Shown here piece after piece: positions 20,258-28,876 of a DNA stretch of 64,000 bases; within the stretch, counting starts at the first letter, position 1; every line of letters begins with the position of its first letter. This DNA is from Methanobacteriota archaeon (lineage in GTDB: Archaea > Halobacteriota > Methanomicrobia > Methanomicrobiales > Methanoculleaceae), in NCBI GenBank assembly GCA_016841955.1, contig JAENYE010000002.1:313344-377343 (forward strand). Reading direction: 5' to 3'. A program made the translations under genes and the position numbers. The notes below the pieces were generated by a model. The model was not told the DNA's origin. It worked only from the letters and a program-made list of their open reading frames with translations, and ran no database searches.

Positions 20258-21187
20258 ATGGAGGAATCGCAGGAGGAGAAGCGGTATGATGTTAGCCGTA
20301 TGGCGTCGATGCGGGATATCGACGGCCTGACCGAAGCGATGCAGAGCAGCGATCCCGCAGTCCGCCGGAGCGCCGCCCAGGCCCTTGGCGCGCTCGGCGA
20401 ATGGAGATCGGTAGACCCGCTCATCCGGGCGCTCGGCGACCCGGTGCAGGACGTCCGGGAGGGGGCGGCGAACGCGCTTATCATGGTCGGGACACCGGCG
20501 GTCGAGCCGTTGATCGACCTCCTCGAGCGTCCCGGCGTTGCGGCAGGGTACGAAGTACCGAGAGAAGCGCTCGGGGAGGGGATCACCCAGTTCGACCTTC
20601 TCGGGGGGCCCGAGGAAATACCGCTCACGAAGAGGAGGCTCCGGCACCGGGCGGGCATTGCACAGCACGACGCGCTCGGCGGACCGGAGGATATAAGGGG
20701 GGCAGGAGCCGGAAGAACCCGCGATGAGGAAGAAGGCCTCGCCCAGCACGACGCGTACGGAGGGCCGGAGGCTATCAGGAGAGCGGGAGGCAGAAGGGCC
20801 GTCGAGGAGGAGGAGGAGATCACCCAGCACGACCTTCTCGGCGGCCCGGAGGATGTCGGGACGAAAAAAGCCCTCCGGCACCGTGAACTTGCACAGCACG
20901 ACCTCTTCGGCGGTCCGGAGGGCGCGAGGGAGCACGAGGCGCTCTTCCCCGGAGCGAAGAGAGCGGTTGTCGTGACGGGGGGTGTTGTCCCCGGCATGGG
21001 ACCGGGACTGCGCCGTACCTATGCCGCCGTCATCCTCGGCGAGATCGCCGACCCGCTGGCGGAGGATGCCCTCCGCCGCTCGCTCTCCGACAGCGATCCC
21101 GCCGTCCGGAGGGCGGCCGAGGACGGGATGGCACGGTTCCGGGAGAGGCGGGGCGAGGCCGCGCCCGTCCCGCCTACATCCCGCTGA
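20258..21187 (+). CDS. HEAT-repeat protein with a five-copy QHDxxGGPE motif array
   Basis: 309 residues from ATG 20258 (GAAGGGA upstream; GTG starts at 20228-20237 are possible). Residues about 15-100 are HEAT/PBS-lyase repeats (AVRRSAAQALGALGEWRSVD, PLIRALGDPVQDVREGAAN). Residues about 110-221 are an arginine/glutamate-rich insert with five copies of [TA]Q[HF]Dxx[GG]GPE. A last HEAT pair (RTYAAVILGEIADPLAEDAL) ends the protein. The downstream paralogue is alike in the HEAT parts but lacks the insert. HEAT repeats usually mediate protein binding. Function unknown. A TATA-like AATTATAAAC lies near 20206-20215. Confidence 0.75.
   Translation: MEESQEEKRYDVSRMASMRDIDGLTEAMQSSDPAVRRSAAQALGALGEWRSVDPLIRALGDPVQDVREGAANALIMVGTPAVEPLIDLLERPGVAAGYEVPREALGEGITQFDLLGGPEEIPLTKRRLRHRAGIAQHDALGGPEDIRGAGAGRTRDEEEGLAQHDAYGGPEAIRRAGGRRAVEEEEEITQHDLLGGPEDVGTKKALRHRELAQHDLFGGPEGAREHEALFPGAKRAVVVTGGVVPGMGPGLRRTYAAVILGEIADPLAEDALRRSLSDSDPAVRRAAEDGMARFRERRGEAAPVPPTSR
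20585..20920 (+). repeat. Degenerate protein-level repeat array (five QHDxxGGPE units)
   Basis: Units read TQFDLLGGPE, AQHDALGGPE, AQHDAYGGPE, TQHDLLGGPE and AQHDLFGGPE, separated by charged spacers of about 13-20 residues. Codons differ between copies (for example GGCGGA, GGAGGG, GGCGGC, GGCGGT, GGGGGG for the Gly pair), so the peptide rather than the DNA appears to be conserved. Confidence 0.85.
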
Positions 21188-21294
21188 TGCCGGGACAGAC
21201 CACCCAATTTTTCCGGTTCCACGACCGGGTTGTTCCTGCCGGACAAGGTTATTATACCGGGTAGCGCTATACGCCGGATCCGGAGGCGAAAAGA

Positions 21295-22242
21295 TTGCAG
21301 CAAGAGAGCGGTTCTCCCGAGGAGCAGCAGGGCGGAAAAAGGTTCAACATCGATCTTTTACGGGCCGAGGAAGACGTCGACGGCCTGATCGAGGCACTGG
21401 ATAGCGCTGACGGCCTGACACGCCAGCGGGCCGCCCTTGCGCTCGGGGACTTCGGCGAGGCGAGGGCGACAGAGCCGCTCATCCGGGCGCTCGGCGACCC
21501 GCTGACGGCGGTGCGGGAAGCGGCGGCGGACTCGCTCACCCTGCTCGGGGGTGCGGCGGTCGGGCCGCTGGTCGAACTCGTCGAGCGTCCTGAGGCATCG
21601 GAGCATTACGAAGAGTCGGCGGCTGCCCGGGGCACGGCTACCGTAACCGGACCCGGCGGCCGGACCTGGGAGGTCGAGACCAGGAGAGACCTCCGGCGGG
21701 CCTATGCGGCCGCCATCCTCGGCGAGATCGCCGACCCTTCCGCGGTGGAACCCCTCGTCCGGGCGCTGCACGACGAGAACGACGACCTCCGGTGCCAGGC
21801 ATCGGGAGCGCTTGCGAAGTTCGGCCGGAGGGCGGTGGAACCGCTTGCAGAGTTGCTCGCCGACCCGGACCCGGACGTCAGGATCGTCGCGGCCGGTGTC
21901 CTCGGGGATACCGGGGAGGCGTCCGCGGCGGAGCCGCTCATCGGTGCGCTCCACGACAAGAACGACGACGTCCGGGGTGCGGCGGCGGGCGCCCTCATCC
22001 GGATGGGCGACACCGTGGTCGACCGGCTCATCGACGCGACGAAAGAGAGCGACCGGAATGTCCGGCTCTACGCGGCGGGGGCGCTCAAGTACATCGGCGA
22101 CCCGCGGGCGATCGACGCGCTCCGGGCCCTCGCCCTTGACGAGGATGCGGACGTGCGGAGCGTTGCCGAGGACGCGATCGATAAGATCCAGATGATCCGG
22201 GGCGAGATGCCGGCGGAGCCGTCCCCGCCGACGTCACGGTGA
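21295..22242 (+). CDS. HEAT-repeat (PBS lyase-like) protein, paralogue of the preceding gene
   Basis: 315 residues from a TTG with GGAGG eight bases upstream. The N-terminus GGKRFNIDLLRAEEDVDGLI parallels EEKRYDVSRMASMRDIDGLT of the preceding gene. About six HEAT-type units follow (ATEPLIRALGDPLTAVREAA, AVEPLVRALHDENDDLRCQA, AAEPLIGALHDKNDDVRGAA and others). It lacks the GGPE array, carrying instead a short loop with TATVTGPGGRTWEVE. It probably arose by tandem duplication. A general binding scaffold is likely; no partner can be named. Confidence 0.8.
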   Translation: MQQESGSPEEQQGGKRFNIDLLRAEEDVDGLIEALDSADGLTRQRAALALGDFGEARATEPLIRALGDPLTAVREAAADSLTLLGGAAVGPLVELVERPEASEHYEESAAARGTATVTGPGGRTWEVETRRDLRRAYAAAILGEIADPSAVEPLVRALHDENDDLRCQASGALAKFGRRAVEPLAELLADPDPDVRIVAAGVLGDTGEASAAEPLIGALHDKNDDVRGAAAGALIRMGDTVVDRLIDATKESDRNVRLYAAGALKYIGDPRAIDALRALALDEDADVRSVAEDAIDKIQMIRGEMPAEPSPPTSR

Positions 22243-22361
22243 CACTTTCTAGACGGTAACAACCGGGGGAGAGGCCGGGTTCACTGATCAGGGCGTGTAC
22301 CACAGTGGTCCCGGCCTTTCACAAGCGTAACTTCGGGTGTGCCCACCATCTACATACTGTT

Positions 22362-22492
22362 AACTCACGCGAAGCCGCGAAGCCGCGAAGTCGGTGTGGA
22401 TGTCGGCAGTCTCTTTCGCGTCCTTCACGGCTTCACACATGTCCATATCGTCCATGCACCGTTGATTGACGCGGAGGCGGGAAGACGCGAAG
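22362..22492. repeat. Dispersed palindromic element, copy D left part
   Basis: CTCACGCGAAGCCGCGAAGC... at 22364-22391, an inverted partner TTTCGCGTCCTTCACGGCTTC... at 22414-22436, and a decayed further arm at 22468-22492 (GACGCGGAGGCGGGAAGACG). It lies on one side of the GxxExxY gene, with the opposite arm on the other side at 22884-22914. Confidence 0.8.
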
Positions 22493-22562
22493 TCCGTATG
22501 GTTATTGGCAATCCGTTTCACACCTTCTTTGAACGTACCCGCACCAAAATTGATCAGCAGAC

Positions 22563-22871
22563 CTAGGGTAACTGCATCAACCGCAGATAGGTCAGCACCT
22601 GCTTGGCATGAACCGGGGCAATTTTTTCGACGGATTTCAACTCAACTACCAGAAAACCTTCCACCAGTAAATCTACCCGGAGACCATCGTCGAAATGTAT
22701 CCCATCGTAATCGAACATCACGGACTTCTGCCGCTCCACCTGTAATCCTCGTTTTTCTAGTATCTGTGCAAGGACTGTCTCATAGACCGATTCGAGCAGC
22801 CCCGGCCCCAGATCCCGGTGCAAGTGGTAAGCCGCATCAACGACAACCGACGAGACCTCCTCCACGTTCAT
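22563..22871 (-). CDS. GxxExxY family protein (PD-(D/E)XK nuclease-like)
   Basis: 102 residues from ATG 22871; the frame runs upstream through the flanking repeat (giving SREAAKNAK), which is not likely coding. The family motif is GPGLLESVYE (GxxExxY) near residue 23. The C-terminal half RVDLLVEGFLVVELKSVEK has the D...(E)xK pattern of the PD-(D/E)XK nuclease fold, followed by a helix with QVLTYLRLM. No activity is established for the family. The gene is bracketed by inverted copies of the dispersed CGCGAAG repeat, suggesting they form one unit. Confidence 0.85.
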   Translation of the reverse strand: MNVEEVSSVVVDAAYHLHRDLGPGLLESVYETVLAQILEKRGLQVERQKSVMFDYDGIHFDDGLRVDLLVEGFLVVELKSVEKIAPVHAKQVLTYLRLMQLP

Positions 22872-22883
22872 AAACACCCTCCT

Positions 22884-22914
22884 CCCCTTCGCGTTCTTCG
22901 CGGCTTCGCGTGAG
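22884..22914. repeat. Dispersed palindromic element, copy D right arm
   Basis: CCTTCGCGTTCTTCGCGGCT... ending CGCGTGAGA, inverted relative to the arm at 22364-22391. Together the two enclose about 550 bases containing the GxxExxY gene. The remaining bases to 23111 hold nothing recognisable. Confidence 0.85.
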
Positions 22915-23111
22915 ACAGGGAACAAAACCAAGTACAAATTTCGGAGTTCCCAGCCTTACAGATATCCTGTTGACCCTCCGGAACATGAAGGTGCGCCGTG
23001 CAGGGTGAAACTGGTCGACCAGACGTACCATCCGGTGTTTCGTCAGTCGATACGTACATCTAGCGGTGTTCAAGCTCCGTTCCTGCAGAGCTGAATAAAA
23101 AGAGTATCTTC

Positions 23112-24362
23112 TTAACCCCTTCTCCGCACCCGCACCGACTCCGCGTGGGCGTGGAGCCCTTCCGCATCGGCGATCGTCTCCACCACGTCGCCGATTGCCT
23201 CGAGGCCCTCCCGCGTGATCACCTGGACCGTCGAGCGCCGGCAGAAGTGGTTCACGTCGAGCCCGGAGTAAAACCTGGCATAGCCTGCCGTCGGGAGGAC
23301 ATGGTTCGTCCCCGACGCGTAGTCACCGCAGGCCACCGCCGCGTAGGGGCCGACGAAGATCGACCCGGCGCTCCGGATCCGGTTGAGGACGGCGAGCGGG
23401 TCGGCCACCTGCACCGAGAGGTGCTCGGGGGCGATCCCGTCGACCGTCTCCACCGCCTCGTCGAGGTCGCCGGCCACGATGTAGCCCGAGTGGTCGAGCG
23501 CCTTCTCGACGATCTCGCGGCGCCTGGCGCCCGCCGCCATCCGCTTCACCGCATCGCCGACCGCATCGGCGAGGGCCGCGTCGGTGGTGACCAGGACGCA
23601 GGCGGCATTCGGGTCGTGCTCGGCCTGGGCGAGGATGTCGGCCGCGATGAAGGCCGGGTTCGCCGTGCTGTCCGCGATGATCGCGATCTCGCTCGGGCCC
23701 GCCGGGAAGTCGATCTCGGCCTCGTCGCGGAGGAGCATCTTCGCTGCGGTGACGTAGACGTTGCCCGGGCCGACGATCTTCTCCACCCGGGGGATCGTCT
23801 CCGTCCCGATCGCCATGGCCGCAATCGCCTGGGCGCCGCCGACCCGGTAGACCTCGTCGACCCCGGCGATATCGAGCGCCACGAGCGTGATCGGGCTGAC
23901 CGGCGGCGGGGTGCAGCAGCAGATCTCCCGGACACCCGCGACTTTTGCCGGGATCGTGCACATCAGTGCCGTCGAGGGGTATGCCGCCCGCCCGCCGGGG
24001 ACGTAGGCCCCGACCCGGGACAGGGGAGTCGTCTTGACGCCGAGGGTGATCCCGGGCTCCATCTCCTGCAGCCAGAGGTCGCGCCCGCGTTGCAGCTCGT
24101 GAAACCGGCTGATCCGCGCCTCCGCCTCTACAAGGCTCTCGACCAGTTGTGCGTCCACCAGGTCGTAGGCCGCCTCCCGCTCCTCGTCGGAGACGGCGAT
24201 CTCGTCGAGATCGATGCCGTCGAACCTCTTCGTCAGGTCGAGCAGGGCATCGTCGCCTTGGGCCCGCACCCTCCCGATGATCTCGGAGACCGGTCCCTTC
24301 ACCCGGTCGATGTCCGACCGCCGCCCGGCGATCCAGGTCTCGATATCCAGCGCCTGCCACAT
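23112..24362 (-). CDS. hisD: Histidinol dehydrogenase
   Basis: 416 residues covering the whole enzyme, which oxidises L-histidinol to histidine in two NAD-dependent steps. Diagnostic blocks are GAYVPGGRAAYPSTALM, GGAQAIAAMAIGTETIPRVE, VGPGNVYVTAAK, FPAGPSEIAIIAD, AQAEHDPNA and GIAPEHLSVQ. Zinc ligands fit the Gln/His of AQAEHD, the Asp in CGDYASGTNHVLPT and the His of LHAHAESV. It is a single gene transcribed away from the Mo/W island, with no other his gene beside it; hisC is about 23 kb away. Confidence 0.95.
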   Translation of the reverse strand: MWQALDIETWIAGRRSDIDRVKGPVSEIIGRVRAQGDDALLDLTKRFDGIDLDEIAVSDEEREAAYDLVDAQLVESLVEAEARISRFHELQRGRDLWLQEMEPGITLGVKTTPLSRVGAYVPGGRAAYPSTALMCTIPAKVAGVREICCCTPPPVSPITLVALDIAGVDEVYRVGGAQAIAAMAIGTETIPRVEKIVGPGNVYVTAAKMLLRDEAEIDFPAGPSEIAIIADSTANPAFIAADILAQAEHDPNAACVLVTTDAALADAVGDAVKRMAAGARRREIVEKALDHSGYIVAGDLDEAVETVDGIAPEHLSVQVADPLAVLNRIRSAGSIFVGPYAAVACGDYASGTNHVLPTAGYARFYSGLDVNHFCRRSTVQVITREGLEAIGDVVETIADAEGLHAHAESVRVRRRG

Positions 24363-24492
24363 GAGGAGAAGAATCGGCGGGCCGAAGCGTTAAGGTTTCG
24401 ACCCCGCTTGCGACCGGCCCCCGGAACGGAGCCCATTAACATTCCGGCCAGGATAACTATATATTCGAGGATGCCACCCCTAACGCGCTGTT

Positions 24493-25467
24493 ATGAAGAT
24501 GAATACGACCCTTCTGACGGCAGGCATCATTGCGATCCTGCTCATTCTCGCCGCCTGCGCGGGATGCACGAGTCCGGCGCCGGGCGGAAACGAGACGCCG
24601 AACGCCACGGCGGCGACGACCGCTCCCGCCGGCGGGGCGATCGTCCTGCGGATCGCCACCACGACAAGCCTCGAGAACACCGGTCTGCTCGCGGAGCTCG
24701 AACGCGTCTACGAGAACGAGACCGGGGTTGACCTCCAGTTCATCGCCCAGGGCACAGGGCAGTCCATCGATTCCGCACGACGCGGCGATGTGGACATGGT
24801 GCTCGTCCACGCCCCGGCGCTTGAGCAGCAGTTCATCGACGACGGTTATGGCATCAACCCGCGGTGCATCGCTTACAACTACTTCATCATCGTCGGGCCC
24901 GCGTCCGACCCGGCGGGGATCGCGAACATGAGTCCGGTGGAAGCCTTCAGGACGATCTATGCCGCCGGCACGAACAACACCCCGGGTGTCGCCTTCGTCT
25001 CCCGGGGCGACAACTCCGGGACCCACAACCAGGAGAAAGTGCTCTGGGAGGAGGCGGGCTACAACTACACTACGGAGATCCTGAACGCCGGAGCCTGGTA
25101 CGTCGAGGCCGGCAAGGGCATGGGCGACACCCTGATTCTCGCGAACGAGAAAGGGGCGTACACGCTCTCCGATGAGGGAACTTATCTCTCGTTTGCGGAT
25201 CGGCTCAACCTGGTGCCGGTCATCGCCGAGGGAACAGAACTCCTGAACCGCTACAGCGCGATCGCGGTCAACCCCGCGAAGTACCCGAGCGTGAACGCGG
25301 AAGGGGCCACGGACTTCATCAACTGGCTCATCTCGGACGAGGCGAAGGAGATCATCGGAAACTTCGGGACCGAGGAGTTCGGCAAACCGCTCTTTATCCC
25401 GCTCTACGCCCCCGAGTGTACGGAACCACCGTTCAACTGCACCTGCGCGGAGCCGGTGCCCACGTAG
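24493..25467 (+). CDS. tupA: Tungstate ABC transporter substrate-binding lipoprotein, system 1
   Basis: 324 residues. Lipoprotein signal TLLTAGIIAILLILAACAGC, then a Thr/Ala linker. The mature part has the TupA oxyanion-binding signature RIATTTSLENTGLL, then GDVDMVLVHAP, YNYFIIVGP, SRGDNSGTHNQEK and EAGKGMGDTLILANEKGAYT. TupA proteins bind tungstate with very high affinity and selectivity over molybdate. It is followed by permease and ATPase genes. The C-terminal tail has three cysteines (ECTEPPFNCTC) not present in the second copy. A TATA-like CTATATATTC lies at 24452-24461. Confidence 0.88.
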   Translation: MKMNTTLLTAGIIAILLILAACAGCTSPAPGGNETPNATAATTAPAGGAIVLRIATTTSLENTGLLAELERVYENETGVDLQFIAQGTGQSIDSARRGDVDMVLVHAPALEQQFIDDGYGINPRCIAYNYFIIVGPASDPAGIANMSPVEAFRTIYAAGTNNTPGVAFVSRGDNSGTHNQEKVLWEEAGYNYTTEILNAGAWYVEAGKGMGDTLILANEKGAYTLSDEGTYLSFADRLNLVPVIAEGTELLNRYSAIAVNPAKYPSVNAEGATDFINWLISDEAKEIIGNFGTEEFGKPLFIPLYAPECTEPPFNCTCAEPVPT

Positions 25468-25547
25468 AGTGCGTATCGGGAGAGGACACGGGGAGATGTG
25501 AACGAGGTGATCGGGAGGGGGGCAGGGAGTCAGGAAGGTGAGGTCGC

Positions 25548-26243
25548 GTGGTGAACGGGAACCCGATCGTGGAAGGGTTCATCGAGGCCATCAACCTCAT
25601 CGTCACCCTCAACCCGCAGGTGGTGGAGATCACCATCCGCTCGCTCTACATCTCCCTCACCGCCACCTTCTTCGCCTCCCTGATCGCCCTGCCGCTCGGG
25701 GCGCTCATCTACTTCTACGAGTTCCGGGGGAAGCATGCGGTCATCTCCACGCTGCAGACGCTGTACGCGCTCCCCACGGTCATCGTGGGCCTGATCGTGT
25801 TCCTGTTCCTCTCCAACATCGGCCCCCTCGGGTTCCTCCGTCTCCTCTACACGCCCGGCGGCATGGTCGTCGCCCAGACGATCCTCATCATCCCGCTCCT
25901 CATGGGGCTGACGGTCTCGGCGCTCTCCGGGATCGACCGGGACAAGCGCTACACGATCACCGCGCTCGGCGCGAACAGGCTCCAGACTGTCGTGACCATC
26001 ATCGCGGAGGCCCGGTTCGCGGTCATGGCCGGCGTCCTCCTGGGCTTCGGGCGGGCGATCGCCGAGGTGGGGACGGTGATGATCGTCGGCGGCAACATCC
26101 GGGGCGCCACCCGCGTCCTCACCACCGCTATCGCGCTCAACACGTCGATGGCAAACTACTCCCTCTCGATTGCACTCGGGATCATTCTCCTCGGGGTGGC
26201 GCTCGGGGTGAATATCGCCTTATCCCTCGTGCAGCGGCGGTGA
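25548..26243 (+). CDS. tupB: Tungstate ABC transporter permease, system 1
   Basis: 231 residues from GTG. About five membrane segments and the cytoplasmic EAA loop ALGANRLQTVVTIIAEARFA ending GFGRAIAEVG, typical of TupB/ModB-type permeases. The region IIVTLNPQVVEITIRSLYIS-like start and QTLYALPTVIVGLIVFLFLS match TupB proteins. It forms the channel with tupA and tupC. Four bases separate it from the ATPase gene. Confidence 0.88.
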   Translation: MVNGNPIVEGFIEAINLIVTLNPQVVEITIRSLYISLTATFFASLIALPLGALIYFYEFRGKHAVISTLQTLYALPTVIVGLIVFLFLSNIGPLGFLRLLYTPGGMVVAQTILIIPLLMGLTVSALSGIDRDKRYTITALGANRLQTVVTIIAEARFAVMAGVLLGFGRAIAEVGTVMIVGGNIRGATRVLTTAIALNTSMANYSLSIALGIILLGVALGVNIALSLVQRR

Positions 26244-26247
26244 TACC

Positions 26248-27339
26248 ATGACGATCATCGAGGCACACAACATCAGAAAATCCTACGGCAGCCTTGAGGT
26301 CCTGCACGACGTCGACCTCTCGGTCAGGGAAGGGGAGGTCTTCGCACTCATCGGCCCGAGCGGTTCCGGGAAGAGCACGCTTCTGCGGATCCTCGACCTG
26401 ATCGAGCCCCCGAGCGCCGGGGAACTCTCGGTCTTCGGTATCGCCACGGTAGAAGATCGTGGCCGCTGGCTCGATCTTCGCCGCCGGATGGGGATGCTCT
26501 TCCAGAGACCGATCGTCTTTAACGCATCCGTCTACGACAACGTCGCGATGGGGCTGCGCTACCGCAGTGCTCCCGGCGACGAGATCGACCGGAAGGTGAA
26601 GGGAGCCCTCGAAGCCGTCGGGCTCTCCCGCTACGTCGGGAGCCGGGCGACCGATCTCTCCGGCGGCGAGCAGCAGCGGGTGGCGTTATCAAGGGTGCTC
26701 GTGACCGAGCCCGAGATCCTCTTCCTGGACGAGCCGACGGCGAACCTGGACCCGGGCTCGACCGCCACCATCGAGGCGATCGTAACAAGCCTGAACCGCG
26801 AGGCCGGGATGACCGTCCTCATAAGCACCCACGACCTCATGCAGGGGCAGCGTCTCGCTCACCGGGTCGGGGTGATGATCGAGGGCACGATCGCCCAGAC
26901 AGGGCCTTCACGCGAGATATTCCACGAGCCCAAAGACCGGAGGATCGCCCGGTTCGTGGGCATCCAGAACATCATCCCCGGCCGGGTCGTCTCCCTGAGA
27001 GAGGGGCTCACCGTGGTGGTGGAGGCGGGAGGCAAACAGATCCTCTCGGCGACCCCCCCGCCGGGCGAGGAGGTCGAGATGGTCGTCCGGGGCGAGGACA
27101 TCTCCCTGCACCGGCGAGAGCCCGGCTTCGAGGAGGCGGAGAACCTCTTCCCTGCCACGGTTACCGCCATCGAGCCCACGGCCCCGTTCGTGAACGTGAC
27201 GGTGCACTGCGGGTGCGATCTCGTTGCACTGGTGACCGCGAGGAGGGCGGAGACCCTCGGCCTTCACGACGGCATGCTGGTCTGGGTCTCCCTCCAGGCG
27301 AAAGCGGTCCACCTGATCCCCCGGAGCGGGGCGGGGTGA
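26248..27339 (+). CDS. tupC: Tungstate ABC transporter ATP-binding protein, system 1
   Basis: 363 residues. Walker A GPSGSGKST (about residue 35), signature LSGGEQQRVALSR, Walker B ILFLDEPTANLD, and a switch His in STHDLMQGQRLAHR. A C-terminal accessory region (from about 250) includes two short beta-rich stretches resembling a TOBE-like oxyanion-sensing domain (GEEVEMVVRGEDISLHRREP, then VNVTVHCGCDLVALVTARRA). This could give feedback inhibition by the transported oxyanion. Confidence 0.88.
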   Translation: MTIIEAHNIRKSYGSLEVLHDVDLSVREGEVFALIGPSGSGKSTLLRILDLIEPPSAGELSVFGIATVEDRGRWLDLRRRMGMLFQRPIVFNASVYDNVAMGLRYRSAPGDEIDRKVKGALEAVGLSRYVGSRATDLSGGEQQRVALSRVLVTEPEILFLDEPTANLDPGSTATIEAIVTSLNREAGMTVLISTHDLMQGQRLAHRVGVMIEGTIAQTGPSREIFHEPKDRRIARFVGIQNIIPGRVVSLREGLTVVVEAGGKQILSATPPPGEEVEMVVRGEDISLHRREPGFEEAENLFPATVTAIEPTAPFVNVTVHCGCDLVALVTARRAETLGLHDGMLVWVSLQAKAVHLIPRSGAG

Positions 27340-27426
27340 AGCGCTGGATCCCTTTCAGGGAGACATAGAAGTACCTGCCATTGACGATTCCCGCTATTTT
27401 ATAGCCGCCGGGTCGGTTCGGGAGCG

Positions 27427-27687
27427 TCAGGAAAACCCGTTCATCGTCTTCAGCGAGAGGATCAGGCCGACGAGGGCTGCGGTGGCGGCGTTCGCCGCGA
27501 CGATGGCAAGATCAGCCTTCACCAACCCGTAGGCGAGCCAGAGCAGGACGCCTGCGAGGAGGACGACGAGCATCGCAAGCGAGAGGTCGGCGGTCGACCG
27601 CGTGCGCCACGCCCGGATGACCTGCGGTGCGAACGAGAGCGTTGTGAGCGAGCCGGCGATGAGGCCGAGTGCGGTGACGGTATCCAT
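27427..27687 (-). CDS. SemiSWEET-type (MtN3/PQ-loop) transporter
   Basis: 86 residues from ATG 27687 (GGATGA upstream; ATG at 27702 also possible), the normal length for a SemiSWEET half-transporter. Three membrane helices: VTALGLIAGSLTTLSFAPQV with the PQ motif, the LAMLVVLLAGVLLWLAYGLV segment, and AIVAANAATAALVGLILSLK. Basic RAWRTRST follows PQ. Such proteins dimerise to move sugars. It lies between tupC and the MOT1-type gene and shows no visible link to metal uptake. Confidence 0.8.
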   Translation of the reverse strand: MDTVTALGLIAGSLTTLSFAPQVIRAWRTRSTADLSLAMLVVLLAGVLLWLAYGLVKADLAIVAANAATAALVGLILSLKTMNGFS

Positions 27688-27742
27688 GAGTCCGTCATCC
27701 ATATCCCGCCCGACCACATGAACCCTGGGGTTCCGGGTACCT

Positions 27743-28876
27743 TCAGGAGCCGGACTGTTGCCTGCTCCCCCACCGTTGCAGCACGTAGGCGAGGAGCATC
27801 CCGACGATGAACGCGACGGTGAGCCCGACCACGAGGGTGAGGACGGCAATGACTCCCGTGACCAGGTACGACTCCGTCTTCGCGCTGTGTTTCCCGAGCT
27901 CGAGCGCCACGAAGACCAGGAGCGCGCCGAAGACCCCGAGCGGGATAAGGGTCAGCACCTCCGGCGGGGCGAAGGCGACGGCGAATATGAGGATGAAGAA
28001 GCCGGCGACGATGTTCGCCCCGCCGGTCCTCGCGCCGAACCGGTACATGGCGGCGAGCCCCCCGGCGCCGTGGCACATGGGGAACCCCCCGAGCGGCGTC
28101 GAGACCAGGTTCATGACGCCGATGGTCCGGGAGAGCCGATCGGGGTCCACGCCCTTCTTCGGGAAGAGGTCGTAGGTGAGGAGCGACGTGGCGAGGATGG
28201 CGTTTGCGAGGGTGAGCGGTACCTGCGGGAGGACGAGGTCCCAGGTGCCGGTGATGAAGTCCGCCGGTGTAGGGATGACGAGGGCGGGAAGAGGCATCAG
28301 GCGGAACGGCGGCATCCCCTGCACGGCGATACCGGCGGCAAGCCCGATGAGGAGGACCAGCAGGGCGGAGACGTCCGGGACCCGGGTTCGTTGCGATGTG
28401 ATGAAGAAGAGAACGATGATCCCGATGGATATGGCTGCAACGAGGACGTCGGAGACGATGTAGCCGAGCGACGTCCTGAGGAGGAGAAGCGCGAGCCCTG
28501 CCTGGACGCCCCGGACGACGCTTTTCGGGATCCGGTCCCCGATCCAGGTCATGCCGCCGACGAGCCCGAGCAGGAGGAAGAGCGCGCCGACGACGATCCC
28601 GGACGCCACGATCTCGCCGGCACAGAGCCCTTCGGCGATGACGATGGCGCCGATAGCCTTCATAGGTTCGATAGGGATCGGGAGGCGGTAGTAGAGTCCG
28701 GTGATGATGAACCAGGCGGCGAGGAAGAGGAAGAAGTGGCTGACGTTCACGTCCGGGCAGACGATGGCGACGCCGAGCATGATGGGGAAGATGGTGCCGA
28801 AGTCGCCGACGGCTCCGGCGATCTCCTCGAGGGTGATCCGGATGCCGCCCTTCGCCGTTCCGGTGCTCTCCGCCAT
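27743..28876 (-). CDS. MOT1-type (SulP-related) molybdate/sulfate transporter
   Basis: 377 residues with about ten to eleven membrane segments. The motif VGDFGTIFPIMLGVAI near the N-terminus and GGFPMCHGAGGLAAMYRFGA in the second half are signatures of the MOT1 molybdate transporter family; PIPIEPMKAIGAIVIAEGL also matches. In plants and algae MOT1 is a high-affinity molybdate carrier. Here it is divergently transcribed from the Mod-type ABC operon across a 179-base region with several dyads, supporting a Mo/W or sulfate role. Substrate is inferred. Confidence 0.85.
   Translation of the reverse strand: MAESTGTAKGGIRITLEEIAGAVGDFGTIFPIMLGVAIVCPDVNVSHFFLFLAAWFIITGLYYRLPIPIEPMKAIGAIVIAEGLCAGEIVASGIVVGALFLLLGLVGGMTWIGDRIPKSVVRGVQAGLALLLLRTSLGYIVSDVLVAAISIGIIVLFFITSQRTRVPDVSALLVLLIGLAAGIAVQGMPPFRLMPLPALVIPTPADFITGTWDLVLPQVPLTLANAILATSLLTYDLFPKKGVDPDRLSRTIGVMNLVSTPLGGFPMCHGAGGLAAMYRFGARTGGANIVAGFFILIFAVAFAPPEVLTLIPLGVFGALLVFVALELGKHSAKTESYLVTGVIAVLTLVVGLTVAFIVGMLLAYVLQRWGSRQQSGS

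Noticed and set aside
22868-23073. Short frames upstream of the GxxExxY gene containing SHAKPRRTRRG-like peptides
   Set aside because: The peptide is just the translated dispersed repeat; no start signal or family support.
23145-24731. 528-codon plus-strand frame opposite hisD
   Set aside because: It mirrors hisD codons and has no family motif; hisD is complete on the minus strand.
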